Shown one piece after another: positions 14,683 to 22,304 of a DNA stretch of 64,000 nt; positions within the stretch are counted from its first letter, which is position 1; every line of letters begins with the position of its first letter. The notes under the pieces were generated by a model. The model searched no databases and had not been told where the DNA came from. It saw nothing but the letters and a program-made list of their open reading frames with translations. The stretch spans positions 1-64,000 of the IMG/VR virus record IMGVR_UViG_3300025141_000020; one strand, written 5' to 3'. Position numbers and translations under genes: made by a program. Source of the stretch: a virus.

Positions 14683-15858
14683 TTATCTTCCTACCTCTTT
14701 TATATATTTATCTTGTGTGTCTTCCCACGATAAATCAATTACATCCCAATAAAATAATTGTTCTGGTTTAATTCTATCTTGGTCACACATATTTTTATAT
14801 CTTCTTATTGCTTTTTTCTTCCACCATTTTTCTGTATAAGGTATGTCGTCTTTGAATTTCTTTTTTAATTTTAAGTCTTCTTCTATTATTTCATTTCTTA
14901 GAAACTCACAGCCGTTATCATACATCATTGCAAGATAGACCCCTCTCTTGAACCCGTGGTCATAATCTGAACCCTTTATACCACAATGTTTAAAAACCTT
15001 GTTAATTATGTTCTGTTTAGGTCCTGTAGCGCTTATAGCTTTCTTATGTTCTTCTGGGTGATTATCTTTCAACCATTTATTCCAAGGTAAATATGCACTA
15101 TCATCTGGTTTTAACCTAACCTTACCGGATGTTTCACCCATTGTTTTGAAGTGCGGCATTCCATTGTACATTGAATTTATACCATATAGTGATGTTGTTC
15201 CTACAGCTATTAGTTTGTCTCCGTATTTTTCTTCCCAAGCATCTCTAATAGTCTTACAAGTAGTTAGTGCTGCTATTAATTTGCCCATTAACATATTATA
15301 CCCACCTGGTTGAGTGGAGCATATAGTTGTGGCTATAGCTGTATTATTTAGTTTGTGTTGGTCGAACTTATTGGTTTTATCCCAACCTATGTAAGCGTCT
15401 CTAACTTTAATACTTGTAACGTCAGACCCCAAACAAATCAAACCAAGGACTTTCTCTGTTTTCCTATCTCTAACCCAGAATTTCATATTACGTCCAGGAT
15501 TTGCAACCCATTCCATTGTATGGATAAGCTTACGATAGTTTACCCATTCAGTAACTCCCTTTCCTGGTTCTGCTATTTCAACATAAGGTTCTAAGTCTTC
15601 AATTTGTTTTATAGTCTTTTCTAAATTATCTAAATCTGATGGTAACCATAGATTATATCTGTACGTGTATAATTTTTTCTTTATCTTAGACATCTTACCA
15701 CCCTTATTCATTTCTTGCCACTTTTTATAAAGTGTTTGTTCTTCTACTGACATTTCTTTAAGCATGTCTAAATTATCGATTAGTTTTTGTTTCGTCTCCT
15801 CGAAATTAAAAGTGTATTCTGACTCTATAATATCAAATATTGTTGTTTGTTCTCCCAT
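14683..15858 (-). CDS. DUF4338/DruA-like protein (391 aa)
   Basis: The central part matches the pattern I know for DUF4338 proteins such as DruA of the Druantia defence system: FWVRDRKTEKVLGLICLGSD, RDAYIGWDKTNK, NNTAIATTICSTQPGGYNML, WEEKYGDKLIAVGTTSLYG and HFKTMGETSGK. The N-terminal 60 residues and the C-terminal 130 residues (charged, Trp-rich) are extra. The enzymatic activity of the family is not established. In a phage it may be an anti-defence or DNA-processing protein; that is speculation. Assignment rests on motif memory, so moderate confidence. It heads a group of coupled small genes. Confidence 0.55.
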   Translation of the reverse strand: MGEQTTIFDIIESEYTFNFEETKQKLIDNLDMLKEMSVEEQTLYKKWQEMNKGGKMSKIKKKLYTYRYNLWLPSDLDNLEKTIKQIEDLEPYVEIAEPGKGVTEWVNYRKLIHTMEWVANPGRNMKFWVRDRKTEKVLGLICLGSDVTSIKVRDAYIGWDKTNKFDQHKLNNTAIATTICSTQPGGYNMLMGKLIAALTTCKTIRDAWEEKYGDKLIAVGTTSLYGINSMYNGMPHFKTMGETSGKVRLKPDDSAYLPWNKWLKDNHPEEHKKAISATGPKQNIINKVFKHCGIKGSDYDHGFKRGVYLAMMYDNGCEFLRNEIIEEDLKLKKKFKDDIPYTEKWWKKKAIRRYKNMCDQDRIKPEQLFYWDVIDLSWEDTQDKYIKEVGR

Positions 15859-15918
15859 AGGATAATAGTAAGGTATTTTAATTGTTATTTCAAGTTTTGT
15901 TGACTTGTTAAAACTAGA

Positions 15919-15926
15919 TATTTATG
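15919..15926 (+). promoter_or_regulatory. Late-promoter-like octamer TATTTATG (plus strand)
   Basis: Plus-strand one-mismatch version of the octamer, within TAGATATTTATG, 15 nt before the ATG of the 82-residue plus-strand gene. Confidence 0.45.
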
Positions 15927-15941
15927 TTTAAATAAAAAATT

Positions 15942-16190
15942 ATGGCTTGTACTAATTGTAAAAAGAACGCTAAGACTAAAACAGATAACTTAAAAGTTGG
16001 CGCTGAGTCTATTTTAAATTCATTGGATTCCTCGTTGGAAGAACAGAAACTTAAATTAGCTGAAAAATTGTTAGATGGTTCAACTAGTGTATTAAATAAT
16101 CTGGAGAAGGTTGCTGTAACTATTTTTGGGTGGATTCCTTTAGCCGTTGGTTATTATTATATAATTAAATTTATTATTTCTTTATTTTAA
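15942..16190 (+). CDS. Small membrane protein with N-terminal CxxC (82 aa)
   Basis: Starts with MACTNCKKNAKTK (a CxxC pair), continues with an amphipathic helix (SLEEQKLKLAEKLLDGSTSV) and ends with a hydrophobic segment VAVTIFGWIPLAVGYYYIIKFIISLF that can cross the membrane. The gene lies alone on the plus strand and its last 17 nt overlap the 3' end of dnaJ on the other strand. Small size plus a C-terminal membrane helix would suit a holin/antiholin or tail-tip accessory protein, but no motif proves either. Confidence 0.6.
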   Translation: MACTNCKKNAKTKTDNLKVGAESILNSLDSSLEEQKLKLAEKLLDGSTSVLNNLEKVAVTIFGWIPLAVGYYYIIKFIISLF

Positions 16191-17199
16191 AGTTTTCTCC
16201 TTCTGACAAACTTTCTAACATTCTTATTTCGTCACCATGTAACTCTTTAGGCATTATAATTTGGGGTTTAATCACCAGGTTGCCCGATTTTCCGTTTGGG
16301 GTTTTCATTCCTTTTCCGTTCACACTAAAATTTCTAGTTATATCGGATAGAGGTGGTACAGTTATTTTTATAGCTCTTTCAAAATGAGGTATTTCTATAG
16401 TCCCTCCAAGAATCATATCCATAATCGGTGTTTGTGGTTCATAAATTAAATCACTAGCTAATAATTTAAAGTGTGGGTGTCTATTTATAACGACCTCTAT
16501 TAGGAGGTCACCAGGATGTCCTTGGTAAATCTCGTCTCCACCACCTTTATAAATAAAAGTTTGTCCTGTTGATAGGTTGGATGGGATTGTAAAGTCTACT
16601 ACCCTATCTTGAGTTATACCTCCCTTTCCTTTACAGTTAGTACAAGGTTTAATAACAATTTTACCTCTCCCTGCACAACTATTACACTGGTGTCTTTGTA
16701 CTTGTCTAAAGAAAGCGTTTCCAGCAACCTTTTCTATATGTCCTGTCCCGTTACACGTACTACAATTAACACTTTCACCACCCGCTCCTACACAAGCAGC
16801 ACAGTTAACGTTTTTTCTATATTTTAACTTTTTTGAATGACTAAAGTACATATCTTCTAAGTCTACTCTTAGTGGTATATTTAAATTTCTACCTTTATTA
16901 ACCCTTTGTTGTCGTTTGCCTCTACCAAAAAATTGACCAAAAAGGTCTTCCATTTCTGGACCACCTCTGTGGTGACTTCTGTGGTGACCACCAAATGGGT
17001 TTTGTTCACCCATGTCATATCTTTGTTTTTTTTCTGGGTTACTTAAGGTATCGTAAGCTTCACTTACTTCTTTAAAAACCGTTTCATTACCGCCTTTATC
17101 TGGGTGATGTTGTTTAGAAAGCTTACGAAAAGCCTTTTTTATGTCATCTTGTGATGAATCTCTATTTATATTTAGAGTTTTATAGTAATCTTTAATCAT
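16174..17199 (-). CDS. dnaJ: DnaJ/Hsp40 co-chaperone, type I (341 aa)
   Basis: Full domain order of a type I Hsp40: J-domain at 1-65 with HPD at 32-34, a short His/Gly-rich linker (GGHHRSHHRGG), four zinc CxxC repeats (NCAACVGAGG, NCSTCNGTGH, QCNSCAGRGK, PCTNCKGKGG; about 133-195), and the beta-rich substrate-binding C-terminal domains. It stimulates DnaK ATPase and delivers clients. All key residues are present, so it should work with host DnaK. Its start codon abuts the start of a divergent plus-strand gene. Phage-encoded DnaJ may assist folding of the very large virion proteins (inference). Confidence 0.95.
   Translation of the reverse strand: MIKDYYKTLNINRDSSQDDIKKAFRKLSKQHHPDKGGNETVFKEVSEAYDTLSNPEKKQRYDMGEQNPFGGHHRSHHRGGPEMEDLFGQFFGRGKRQQRVNKGRNLNIPLRVDLEDMYFSHSKKLKYRKNVNCAACVGAGGESVNCSTCNGTGHIEKVAGNAFFRQVQRHQCNSCAGRGKIVIKPCTNCKGKGGITQDRVVDFTIPSNLSTGQTFIYKGGGDEIYQGHPGDLLIEVVINRHPHFKLLASDLIYEPQTPIMDMILGGTIEIPHFERAIKITVPPLSDITRNFSVNGKGMKTPNGKSGNLVIKPQIIMPKELHGDEIRMLESLSEGENFKIKK
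17163..17170 (+). promoter_or_regulatory. Octamer TATTTATA inside dnaJ, pointing at the divergent gene
   Basis: Plus-strand TATTTATA lies within the N-terminal coding part of dnaJ, 29 nt before the plus-strand ATG at 17200, where no intergenic space exists for a promoter. Confidence 0.4.
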
Positions 17200-17835
17200 A
17201 TGAGTTATAACAGAAATAAATATAAAATTATACTATTTAAGAACGGTAAAAGAGTTAAATGCTTTTTCTCGTCCAATAGTTACAAAAGTATCTTAAGAAA
17301 ATATAGTAATATAATTAATGAAAAGAAACCTAAATTCGTAATAGAATATCTTTCTCGTAAAAAAGTTAGGTTTGAGTTGGGTGTCGTAACTACCGAATCT
17401 ACAGATGATAGTATATTTGTTAAAGACGAGTTGGGTAGGACCAAAGAGGTTACTATGGACAACACTGTATACAATATAGTTAAGTTATTGCCTTACTGGA
17501 AGGAAGAGTTGGTGTATGACCACACTTCTAAGTGTAAAATAACTTACCTGGAGTTTTTATCTCAATATCTTAATTATAAGGACTTTAAACAGGTATTCAC
17601 ATTAAATAACAAATTAATTGTACAAAATGAAGATGAGTTTAGTCTTTTTAGTTTAAAAACTGTTTCAGATGCTTTGCGTTTAATAGATATTATCGAGTTT
17701 GAGTTAATGGACGCTGGTAGAATGGACTGTCTGTTTGTTAGAGATACCAATACTGTGCAACGTAAACAACTATATGATTTGTTAGAACGTAAGGGTTATG
17801 ATAGAGGATTTCTTAGGAAACAATACACTTATTAA
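17200..17835 (+). CDS. Hypothetical protein, plus strand (211 aa)
   Basis: A soluble, basic N-terminal region (SYNRNKYKIILFKNGKRVKC) followed by mixed alpha/beta sequence. The segment WKEELVYDHTSKCKITYLEF and the C-terminus (DCLFVRDTNTVQRKQLYDLL, then YDRGFLRKQYTY) give the impression of a conserved phage family, but I cannot name it. The start is fixed by CAT|ATG abutment with dnaJ. It runs against the convergent minus-strand gene ending at 17836 with no gap. Confidence 0.65.
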   Translation: MSYNRNKYKIILFKNGKRVKCFFSSNSYKSILRKYSNIINEKKPKFVIEYLSRKKVRFELGVVTTESTDDSIFVKDELGRTKEVTMDNTVYNIVKLLPYWKEELVYDHTSKCKITYLEFLSQYLNYKDFKQVFTLNNKLIVQNEDEFSLFSLKTVSDALRLIDIIEFELMDAGRMDCLFVRDTNTVQRKQLYDLLERKGYDRGFLRKQYTY

Positions 17836-18081
17836 TTATTTTTTATAAAAAATAAATTCCGTATCACTTATGGTTATAGATATGGTGTCTTGGGTTCTGT
17901 CAACTCTTACCCTAACAAACTCCTCAATTTCCTTTAGCAGACCCGGATAATCTTTTTGATTAATACCAATTTTAATTATTGGAGTTGAGAATATTTTATT
18001 TTGTTTTAGCTGTTCTGCAATTTCTGCACAATCACCTAAAAACTTAAAAGATTCCTTAATTTCTTCATTAATTTCACCCAT
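17836..18081 (-). CDS. Hypothetical protein (81 aa)
   Basis: A small alpha/beta protein (MGEINEEIKESFKFLGDCAE, then VRVRVDRTQDTISITISDTE). The C-terminal beta hairpin is typical of small folded phage proteins. Overlaps the upstream 66-residue gene by 46 nt; convergent and abutting with the plus-strand 211-residue gene. Function unknown. Confidence 0.55.
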   Translation of the reverse strand: MGEINEEIKESFKFLGDCAEIAEQLKQNKIFSTPIIKIGINQKDYPGLLKEIEEFVRVRVDRTQDTISITISDTEFIFYKK

Positions 18082-18236
18082 AAACTAACATTTTTTTCTT
18101 TTTTTTCTGGTTTTTTTAGAATACCTTCTATGCCGCTTTTTTTAATCTGTGATATCAAAGCTTTTTTGTGAGCCATAAGTTTAAGTTCATCTTTATGAAT
18201 CTCCTTTTTTAACCAAAGTAGCGAGTTCTTCCCCAT
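18036..18236 (-). CDS. Small basic hypothetical protein (66 aa)
   Basis: Basic, helical (LWLKKEIHKDELKLMAHKKA, then KKPEKKEKNVSLWVKLMKKL). Overlaps both neighbours by about 45 nt. An internal ATG at 18173 would avoid the upstream overlap, but the KKEIHKDE helix appears continuous with the rest, so the long form is kept. Function unknown. Confidence 0.45.
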   Translation of the reverse strand: MGKNSLLWLKKEIHKDELKLMAHKKALISQIKKSGIEGILKKPEKKEKNVSLWVKLMKKLRNLLSF

Positions 18237-18621
18237 TTAATTCCAATTTATTATCAAAAGCTATATTTAGATTTCTAAGTGAATCTACATTATTCTCATT
18301 AAACACTTTTCTTAATTCCACCATTTTAATATTAAGTAATTCATTTTTTTCTTCCTGGTCCTTATTCCATTTTATGATAGCAAATATTTCATCACTTAAA
18401 ATTTTTGTCCCTCCAGCGTCAAAAGGAGCAAAAAATGAAACTAATTTAAATTTTTCATTACTTGTTCCAACTTTCATCTGTACTTTGCCACCCCTCTCAT
18501 TTAAGACCTCTTTGTCTTTCCATTGGATGGGTAGTTTTAAATCAATTACTACTAACCCTTCATGCATTCTAAGACTATTAAAATACTTGTTAAATTTACT
18601 TAGTTCTGTATATAATCCCAT
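18193..18621 (-). CDS. Hypothetical protein (142 aa)
   Basis: A soluble alpha/beta protein (LRMHEGLVVIDLKLPIQW, SNEKFKLVSFFAPFDAGGTK, then a helical, charged C-terminus). No motif recognised. It is downstream of two small genes (membrane protein and histone H1-like protein) and probably co-transcribed. Confidence 0.6.
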   Translation of the reverse strand: MGLYTELSKFNKYFNSLRMHEGLVVIDLKLPIQWKDKEVLNERGGKVQMKVGTSNEKFKLVSFFAPFDAGGTKILSDEIFAIIKWNKDQEEKNELLNIKMVELRKVFNENNVDSLRNLNIAFDNKLELNGEELATLVKKGDS

Positions 18622-18627
18622 TATTAC

Positions 18628-18807
18628 TTAATAAATTAAATATGTTAATATATAAGATAGTGACAATCCTAGTAACCACCTTTCTTCTTTATTTATAATA
18701 TATTCGGTTGGTTCTGGTGAAAATAGTTTAATACCAAAATTAAATACGCTTCTCAATACAACAAATATTGTGAATATAAATAAACATACGTAATACCAAC
18801 CAGTCAT
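18628..18807 (-). CDS. Two-helix membrane miniprotein (59 aa)
   Basis: An ATG at 18807 opens 59 codons in an apparent gap. Two hydrophobic segments (WYYVCLFIFTIFVVLRSVF and WLLGLSLSYILTYLIY) flank a polar loop KLFSPEPTEYIINKEER. Size and topology resemble small phage holins, but no holin motif is diagnostic. Ends 6 nt before the next start. Confidence 0.6.
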   Translation of the reverse strand: MTGWYYVCLFIFTIFVVLRSVFNFGIKLFSPEPTEYIINKEERWLLGLSLSYILTYLIY

Positions 18808-18809
18808 AT

Positions 18810-18983
18810 TTAGTTTTTGTTTGTGTTTAGTACTTCTTTTCTTAAATCTTGTAGTACATTTTTCATCTCTTGTGCTCCTTTTCTAGTTCTTACACCAGCA
18901 CTTTTATTTCCTTTTTCAAAGAATTTAATACTATCTTCTTTTAGTGTAGCCATTAAATTTTCTAATTTTTCGATTAATTCCAT
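18810..18983 (-). CDS. Histone H1-like (Hc1-type) DNA-binding protein (57 aa)
   Basis: Translation from ATG at 18983 gives MELIEKLENLMATLKEDSIK, then FFEKGNKSAGVRTRKGAQEM and NVLQDLRKEVL. This matches the small histone H1-like proteins common in Bacteroidota, which share the ekGNKaAGtRaRk core and a helix with Leu/Arg. They bind DNA and help compact the nucleoid. In a phage it may package or silence DNA, or interfere with host nucleoid structure. The gene is complete and sits 2 nt upstream of the membrane miniprotein gene. Confidence 0.8.
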   Translation of the reverse strand: MELIEKLENLMATLKEDSIKFFEKGNKSAGVRTRKGAQEMKNVLQDLRKEVLNTNKN

Positions 18984-18990
18984 TTTAATT

Positions 18991-19212
18991 TTATTTTTCT
19001 TCTTCTTTATTTAAATACGATTCTAGAGTTTCTAGTGAGTTATTTGTGTTTGCTAATTTACTAATTAATTCTACCGACTGTTTGGTTATGTGGTTGGTTG
19101 AAAATGTTTTATCGTTAAGGGTTCTTTCTAACTCATTTTCTAATTTCATTTTATCTAATAAAAACTCGTTTCGTATTATATTTATTATTCTCATAATGTA
19201 AGTGTAATACAT
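18991..19212 (-). CDS. Hypothetical protein (73 aa)
   Basis: A helical, charged protein (RIINIIRNEFLLDKMKLENE, SVELISKLANTNNSLETLES). The ATG at 19212 gives 73 residues; an alternative ATG at 19194 (MRIINII) removes six residues. It shares one base with the upstream stop. No family recognised. Confidence 0.5.
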   Translation of the reverse strand: MYYTYIMRIINIIRNEFLLDKMKLENELERTLNDKTFSTNHITKQSVELISKLANTNNSLETLESYLNKEEEK

Positions 19213-19691
19213 TATTCATTAACTGTCAAGTTAGCATCTAATATATTGTATATGTCATTTAACATATCTAACTCTGATTCTGTTTTAAGGATATATAGTT
19301 TAAATAAAAGAATAAGAAAATTTTTTATAGGTAACAAATCACTCTTATTTTCTAACATATAAAAAGACTCGTAAAAGAAGTTCCAGAAGTACTCTTTATG
19401 TTCACCCTCTTCATTAAAGTTAATGTTCTCTAATTTAAAATCACTAATAACTTTAGACCAACACCACTCATAGTGTTCTCTTTTAACCATCTCTGTGTTA
19501 ACCACATCGTCCCCTAAATAAGTTTTATGGATGATATATCGTAGTGAGTCTACATAATCAAAAAATAACTCTATTTTTTCTGAATCTATATTATGCACTT
19601 TAACCCATAAGCCCATTTTTTCACGGCTTACTGGTTCAGAAATATACTCTCTAAATTCTTGTGGTGATTTTTTTTCTTTTCCCATATACAA
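19212..19691 (-). CDS. Hypothetical protein (159 aa)
   Basis: An acidic helical protein with many aromatic residues (EHYEWCWSKVISDFKLENIN, HKEYFWNFFYESFYMLENKS). No motif recognised. Its position directly after the presumed virion/scaffold proteins hints at a structural or assembly role, without proof. The start could also be the ATG at 19685 (MGKEKKSPQE). Confidence 0.55.
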   Translation of the reverse strand: MYMGKEKKSPQEFREYISEPVSREKMGLWVKVHNIDSEKIELFFDYVDSLRYIIHKTYLGDDVVNTEMVKREHYEWCWSKVISDFKLENINFNEEGEHKEYFWNFFYESFYMLENKSDLLPIKNFLILLFKLYILKTESELDMLNDIYNILDANLTVNE

Positions 19692-19727
19692 AATAATAAT
19701 AATTGAATGGGTTGGTTGGTAAAGCGT

Positions 19728-21038
19728 CTATTGAGTCTTTTTACTATAAGACCACAATTTTTTCATATTACTAATCTCAGTATTAACACCTTCCTTAACT
19801 TGTTTTACTTTTTGTACATCGGGTGAATATCTTTTATCGTTACTCATAGCTCTTTGTTGAGCCTCTATTTTTTCTTTTTTACGATTAATTTTTTTCTTTA
19901 TTTTTTCACCTAACTCACTAGGTACTACATTGCCAAGAGGGGTACCATCTTTGTCCACTTGTGCATTACCTGTTTCAGATGAACCCTCTAAATAATCGGA
20001 CAATCTACCTATGTCTCCAACCCCATCAGCATCTTCTAGTCCCATACCTCTCCAATCATCAACAAACTCGTCTTGAGTCTCATCATTTCTATAATACTGG
20101 TATTGACCGTCAGCATTCTCTTTAGAGTGTTCAGCAAATGGGAATTTAGGGTCGTCATTGCCTTTAAAATCACCATAATCCTTAAATTTCTTTTCAAAGT
20201 CTTTGTGGTAAGCTTTAGTCTCTTTAGTGGACTCCTTACGTGACTTTTCAAATTTTTCGTATCCTGGTATACTAACATTTTTAGCTTCATTAAGTTTCTT
20301 TCTTACCAATTTTTTAATTGTATTTGTTGTACTTTCGTTAACACTAACCTCTTCATCTTTACTTAATGGTGCTACAAAAGCTCCTGCCATTCCTGATGTA
20401 GTTGCTTCCTCTACTTCTTCCTCACTCTTTTCTTCTGAATCACCAATTATTTGGCTCTTCTCTAATAATTTCATAACTTGTGTGAAGGGTTTTCTAAGTT
20501 CTGTCCTATCATTAAATAATTCTGGTAACTCTTTAAGTGCCTGGTCCAAAGCAGTGCCCCTCAGACTCCCGGCTCTAACAAGTTTCTCAATTTTTTGTAA
20601 ATTTTTTAACAGTTCATTGCTTTTTGCGTCTTGGTTTATTTTCTTTTTAAGTCTCTCATAAAGGCTTTTTAAACGTTTTTCTACATTGTAGTAATTACTT
20701 TTTGCAGAGTTTAACATAGTTGTTTGTTCACCCATTTCTTGTCGTTTAGTGAATTTAGCTAGTGAGACAGAACCTCCTTGGCTAGATATAAATCCTGAAC
20801 CACCACCAATAGCTTTTACTTGTTCTTTAACAATACTATTTATATTGTTCTCTAGGACCATTTTTTCAGCCATATCTGTAGCTGCATCCTCTAAAGCTTC
20901 TTCAATTACAATAGTATCTTTATTTGTTAATGTAAGACCTTCATTATCTCTAGCTAATGCATGGTTTTCACCAATTCTGTTAACTGCTCTTTCAATAATT
21001 TTACTTAGTTCTTCACTTGTTGCTAATATATCTGACAT
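19728..21038 (-). CDS. Putative virion or scaffold protein (436 aa)
   Basis: A highly charged helical protein. Residues 1-60 resemble a long amphipathic helix; a coiled coil spans about 120-200. A motif EEEVEEATTSGMAGAFVAP (about 218-236) is shared with the neighbouring 212-residue protein (VEEATTASSSGAY). It is followed by an internal tag-like helix (STTNTIKKLVRKKLNEAKN). Such a helical, low-cysteine, acidic protein with possible cleavage sites after Glu would fit a prohead core or scaffold. TATTTATA lies 11 nt upstream, consistent with late expression. Assignment is inference. Confidence 0.55.
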   Translation of the reverse strand: MSDILATSEELSKIIERAVNRIGENHALARDNEGLTLTNKDTIVIEEALEDAATDMAEKMVLENNINSIVKEQVKAIGGGSGFISSQGGSVSLAKFTKRQEMGEQTTMLNSAKSNYYNVEKRLKSLYERLKKKINQDAKSNELLKNLQKIEKLVRAGSLRGTALDQALKELPELFNDRTELRKPFTQVMKLLEKSQIIGDSEEKSEEEVEEATTSGMAGAFVAPLSKDEEVSVNESTTNTIKKLVRKKLNEAKNVSIPGYEKFEKSRKESTKETKAYHKDFEKKFKDYGDFKGNDDPKFPFAEHSKENADGQYQYYRNDETQDEFVDDWRGMGLEDADGVGDIGRLSDYLEGSSETGNAQVDKDGTPLGNVVPSELGEKIKKKINRKKEKIEAQQRAMSNDKRYSPDVQKVKQVKEGVNTEISNMKKLWSYSKKTQ

Positions 21039-21049
21039 AATCTTTTTAT

Positions 21050-21057
21050 TATAAATA
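21050..21057 (-). promoter_or_regulatory. Late-promoter-like octamer TATTTATA
   Basis: Minus strand, 11 nt before the ATG at 21038, with an A-rich segment in between. Confidence 0.55.
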
Positions 21058-21062
21058 TCTTA

Positions 21063-21701
21063 TTATTCGTATTTAGGTTTATTTCCCCCCATAGAATATA
21101 TTTTACCTATCGGAGTGTCCATTTTACCTACACCGACAATCCCAGCTTCTGGGTCTGTAACTGGTGACTTATAGAAACCTCGTTTAATTAGTTCCTCTAT
21201 TTCTTTCTTTACCAATTCTTTTATATATTCTTTATTTTTTCCTGTTTTTTTAGAAACAGTATCAATAGCTTCTTTAATTTTTATAGTTTCTGTTAACTCT
21301 AAAGCATTAATGTCTCCTTGGTTACAGTATGGGAATGTGGAACATTTCTTTTTTACTTTAACAAATTTTCCTCCTGGCCATTGTGTTTTTGAGGCTCCCC
21401 TCCAGTCTTTTTCACTTTTTGCCCATATTTTTGGTGTGGAGTAGGCTCCGGATGAAGAGGCAGTAGTAGCTTCCTCTACTTCTCCTTCTTGTGTCACTCC
21501 TAACCATTCTTCGTGTGATTGGTCTTGGTGTGCTTCGTCACAAGTTTTACCTGGATGGTCTTCGTCCTCCCGTATTTTACTTTTTGTTTTACGTAATCTA
21601 TCAAATTCCATTTTTAAGGGTCCTTGTGTTGCTTTTTTTAAATTACTATCAAAATTAGCTTTTATTCCCATTATCTTACTCTTTTTAATTCTGATTGCCA
21701 C
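21063..21701 (-). CDS. Putative virion protein with EEATT motif (212 aa)
   Basis: Basic N-terminus, then acidic KIREDEDHPGKTCDEAHQDQ, the motif EVEEATTASSSGAYSTPKIW, and a pattern KTQWPGGKFVKVKKKCSTFP-YCNQGDINALEL that I recall from structural proteins of large marine phages. The C-terminal part is a helix followed by GKIYSMGGNKPKYE. Cysteine spacing might bind a metal. It overlaps the upstream 80-residue gene by 31 nt. Probably a head-associated protein, as inferred from motif sharing with the 436-residue neighbour. Confidence 0.55.
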   Translation of the reverse strand: MAIRIKKSKIMGIKANFDSNLKKATQGPLKMEFDRLRKTKSKIREDEDHPGKTCDEAHQDQSHEEWLGVTQEGEVEEATTASSSGAYSTPKIWAKSEKDWRGASKTQWPGGKFVKVKKKCSTFPYCNQGDINALELTETIKIKEAIDTVSKKTGKNKEYIKELVKKEIEELIKRGFYKSPVTDPEAGIVGVGKMDTPIGKIYSMGGNKPKYE

Positions 21702-21913
21702 ATACCACGTCTAAACCAGAATGTTTTATAAAGTTCTAAAGTAACTTTACTTATAATGTCCACAATCTCACTTCTAGTCTTTCTTCCATTTTTTATCTGT
21801 AAATCAATTAATTTTTCAATCTCATTTTTAAATTGTGGTTTAGTAATAAAATCTTTTATCTCTTTTCGAGCTATTACTCCAATTTCTTTTTTATCTGTAT
21901 TAGTTAATGCCAT
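21671..21913 (-). CDS. Small helical hypothetical protein (80 aa)
   Basis: A compact helical protein: MALTNTDKKEIGVIARKEIK, then FKNEIEKLIDLQIKNGRK and an aromatic/basic end FWFRRGMWQSELKRVR. A TATTTATA motif ends 4 nt before the ATG, which would make the mRNA leaderless. It heads the pair of likely virion genes. Function unknown. Confidence 0.6.
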   Translation of the reverse strand: MALTNTDKKEIGVIARKEIKDFITKPQFKNEIEKLIDLQIKNGRKTRSEIVDIISKVTLELYKTFWFRRGMWQSELKRVR

Positions 21914-21917
21914 TACT

Positions 21918-21925
21918 TATAAATA
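21918..21925 (-). promoter_or_regulatory. Late-promoter-like octamer TATTTATA
   Basis: Minus strand, 4 nt before the ATG at 21913; very close spacing. Confidence 0.55.
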
Positions 21926-22300
21926 TTAGTTAACATTCGATACTACCCATGATGCGGTAACAATTGTTGCTGCACCTAAAAAGAAGTGAATTACGGGTTT
22001 ATTATACCATTTTGGTCTTAATTCTTTTGTTAAATCCATATATAAATCTATTCTCTGGTTTAATAGGTCTGTCTTCTCACCCATAAAAGCTATATGTAAA
22101 CTATCTTGTATATGTAACGTCTTATAATTTGTAATTTGTGTATTTAATAAATTAATCTCTATTTTCTGTAAACTATCATTCTGTTCATACACTTGAAATA
22201 GTGAGTCCATTTCAACCACTTCTTTTTCAGTAAAAGTGTGTGTTTGACTAAAAACCCATACTGGGGTAAGCAACCATAATATTAATACTAGTTTTTTCAT
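21926..22300 (-). CDS. Secreted/membrane protein, possible spanin-like (124 aa)
   Basis: The frame is open to 22471, but that part overlaps the PG-binding gene; the ATG at 22300 lies 4 nt after that gene's stop and begins a good signal peptide, MKKLVLILWLLTPVWVFSQ. A polar, coiled-coil-like middle (about residues 30-95) and a C-terminal hydrophobic helix (VIHFFLGAATIVTASWVV) follow. An exported protein with a periplasmic coiled coil and a membrane end resembles a unimolecular spanin, which links inner and outer membranes in lysis. It sits beside the PG-binding protein, which supports but does not prove this. Confidence 0.55.
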   Translation of the reverse strand: MKKLVLILWLLTPVWVFSQTHTFTEKEVVEMDSLFQVYEQNDSLQKIEINLLNTQITNYKTLHIQDSLHIAFMGEKTDLLNQRIDLYMDLTKELRPKWYNKPVIHFFLGAATIVTASWVVSNVN

Positions 22301-22304
22301 ATTC

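Noticed and set aside
20036-20290. 84-residue minus-strand frame inside the 436-residue gene
   Set aside because: Alternative frame of a well-supported longer gene, with basic low-complexity translation.
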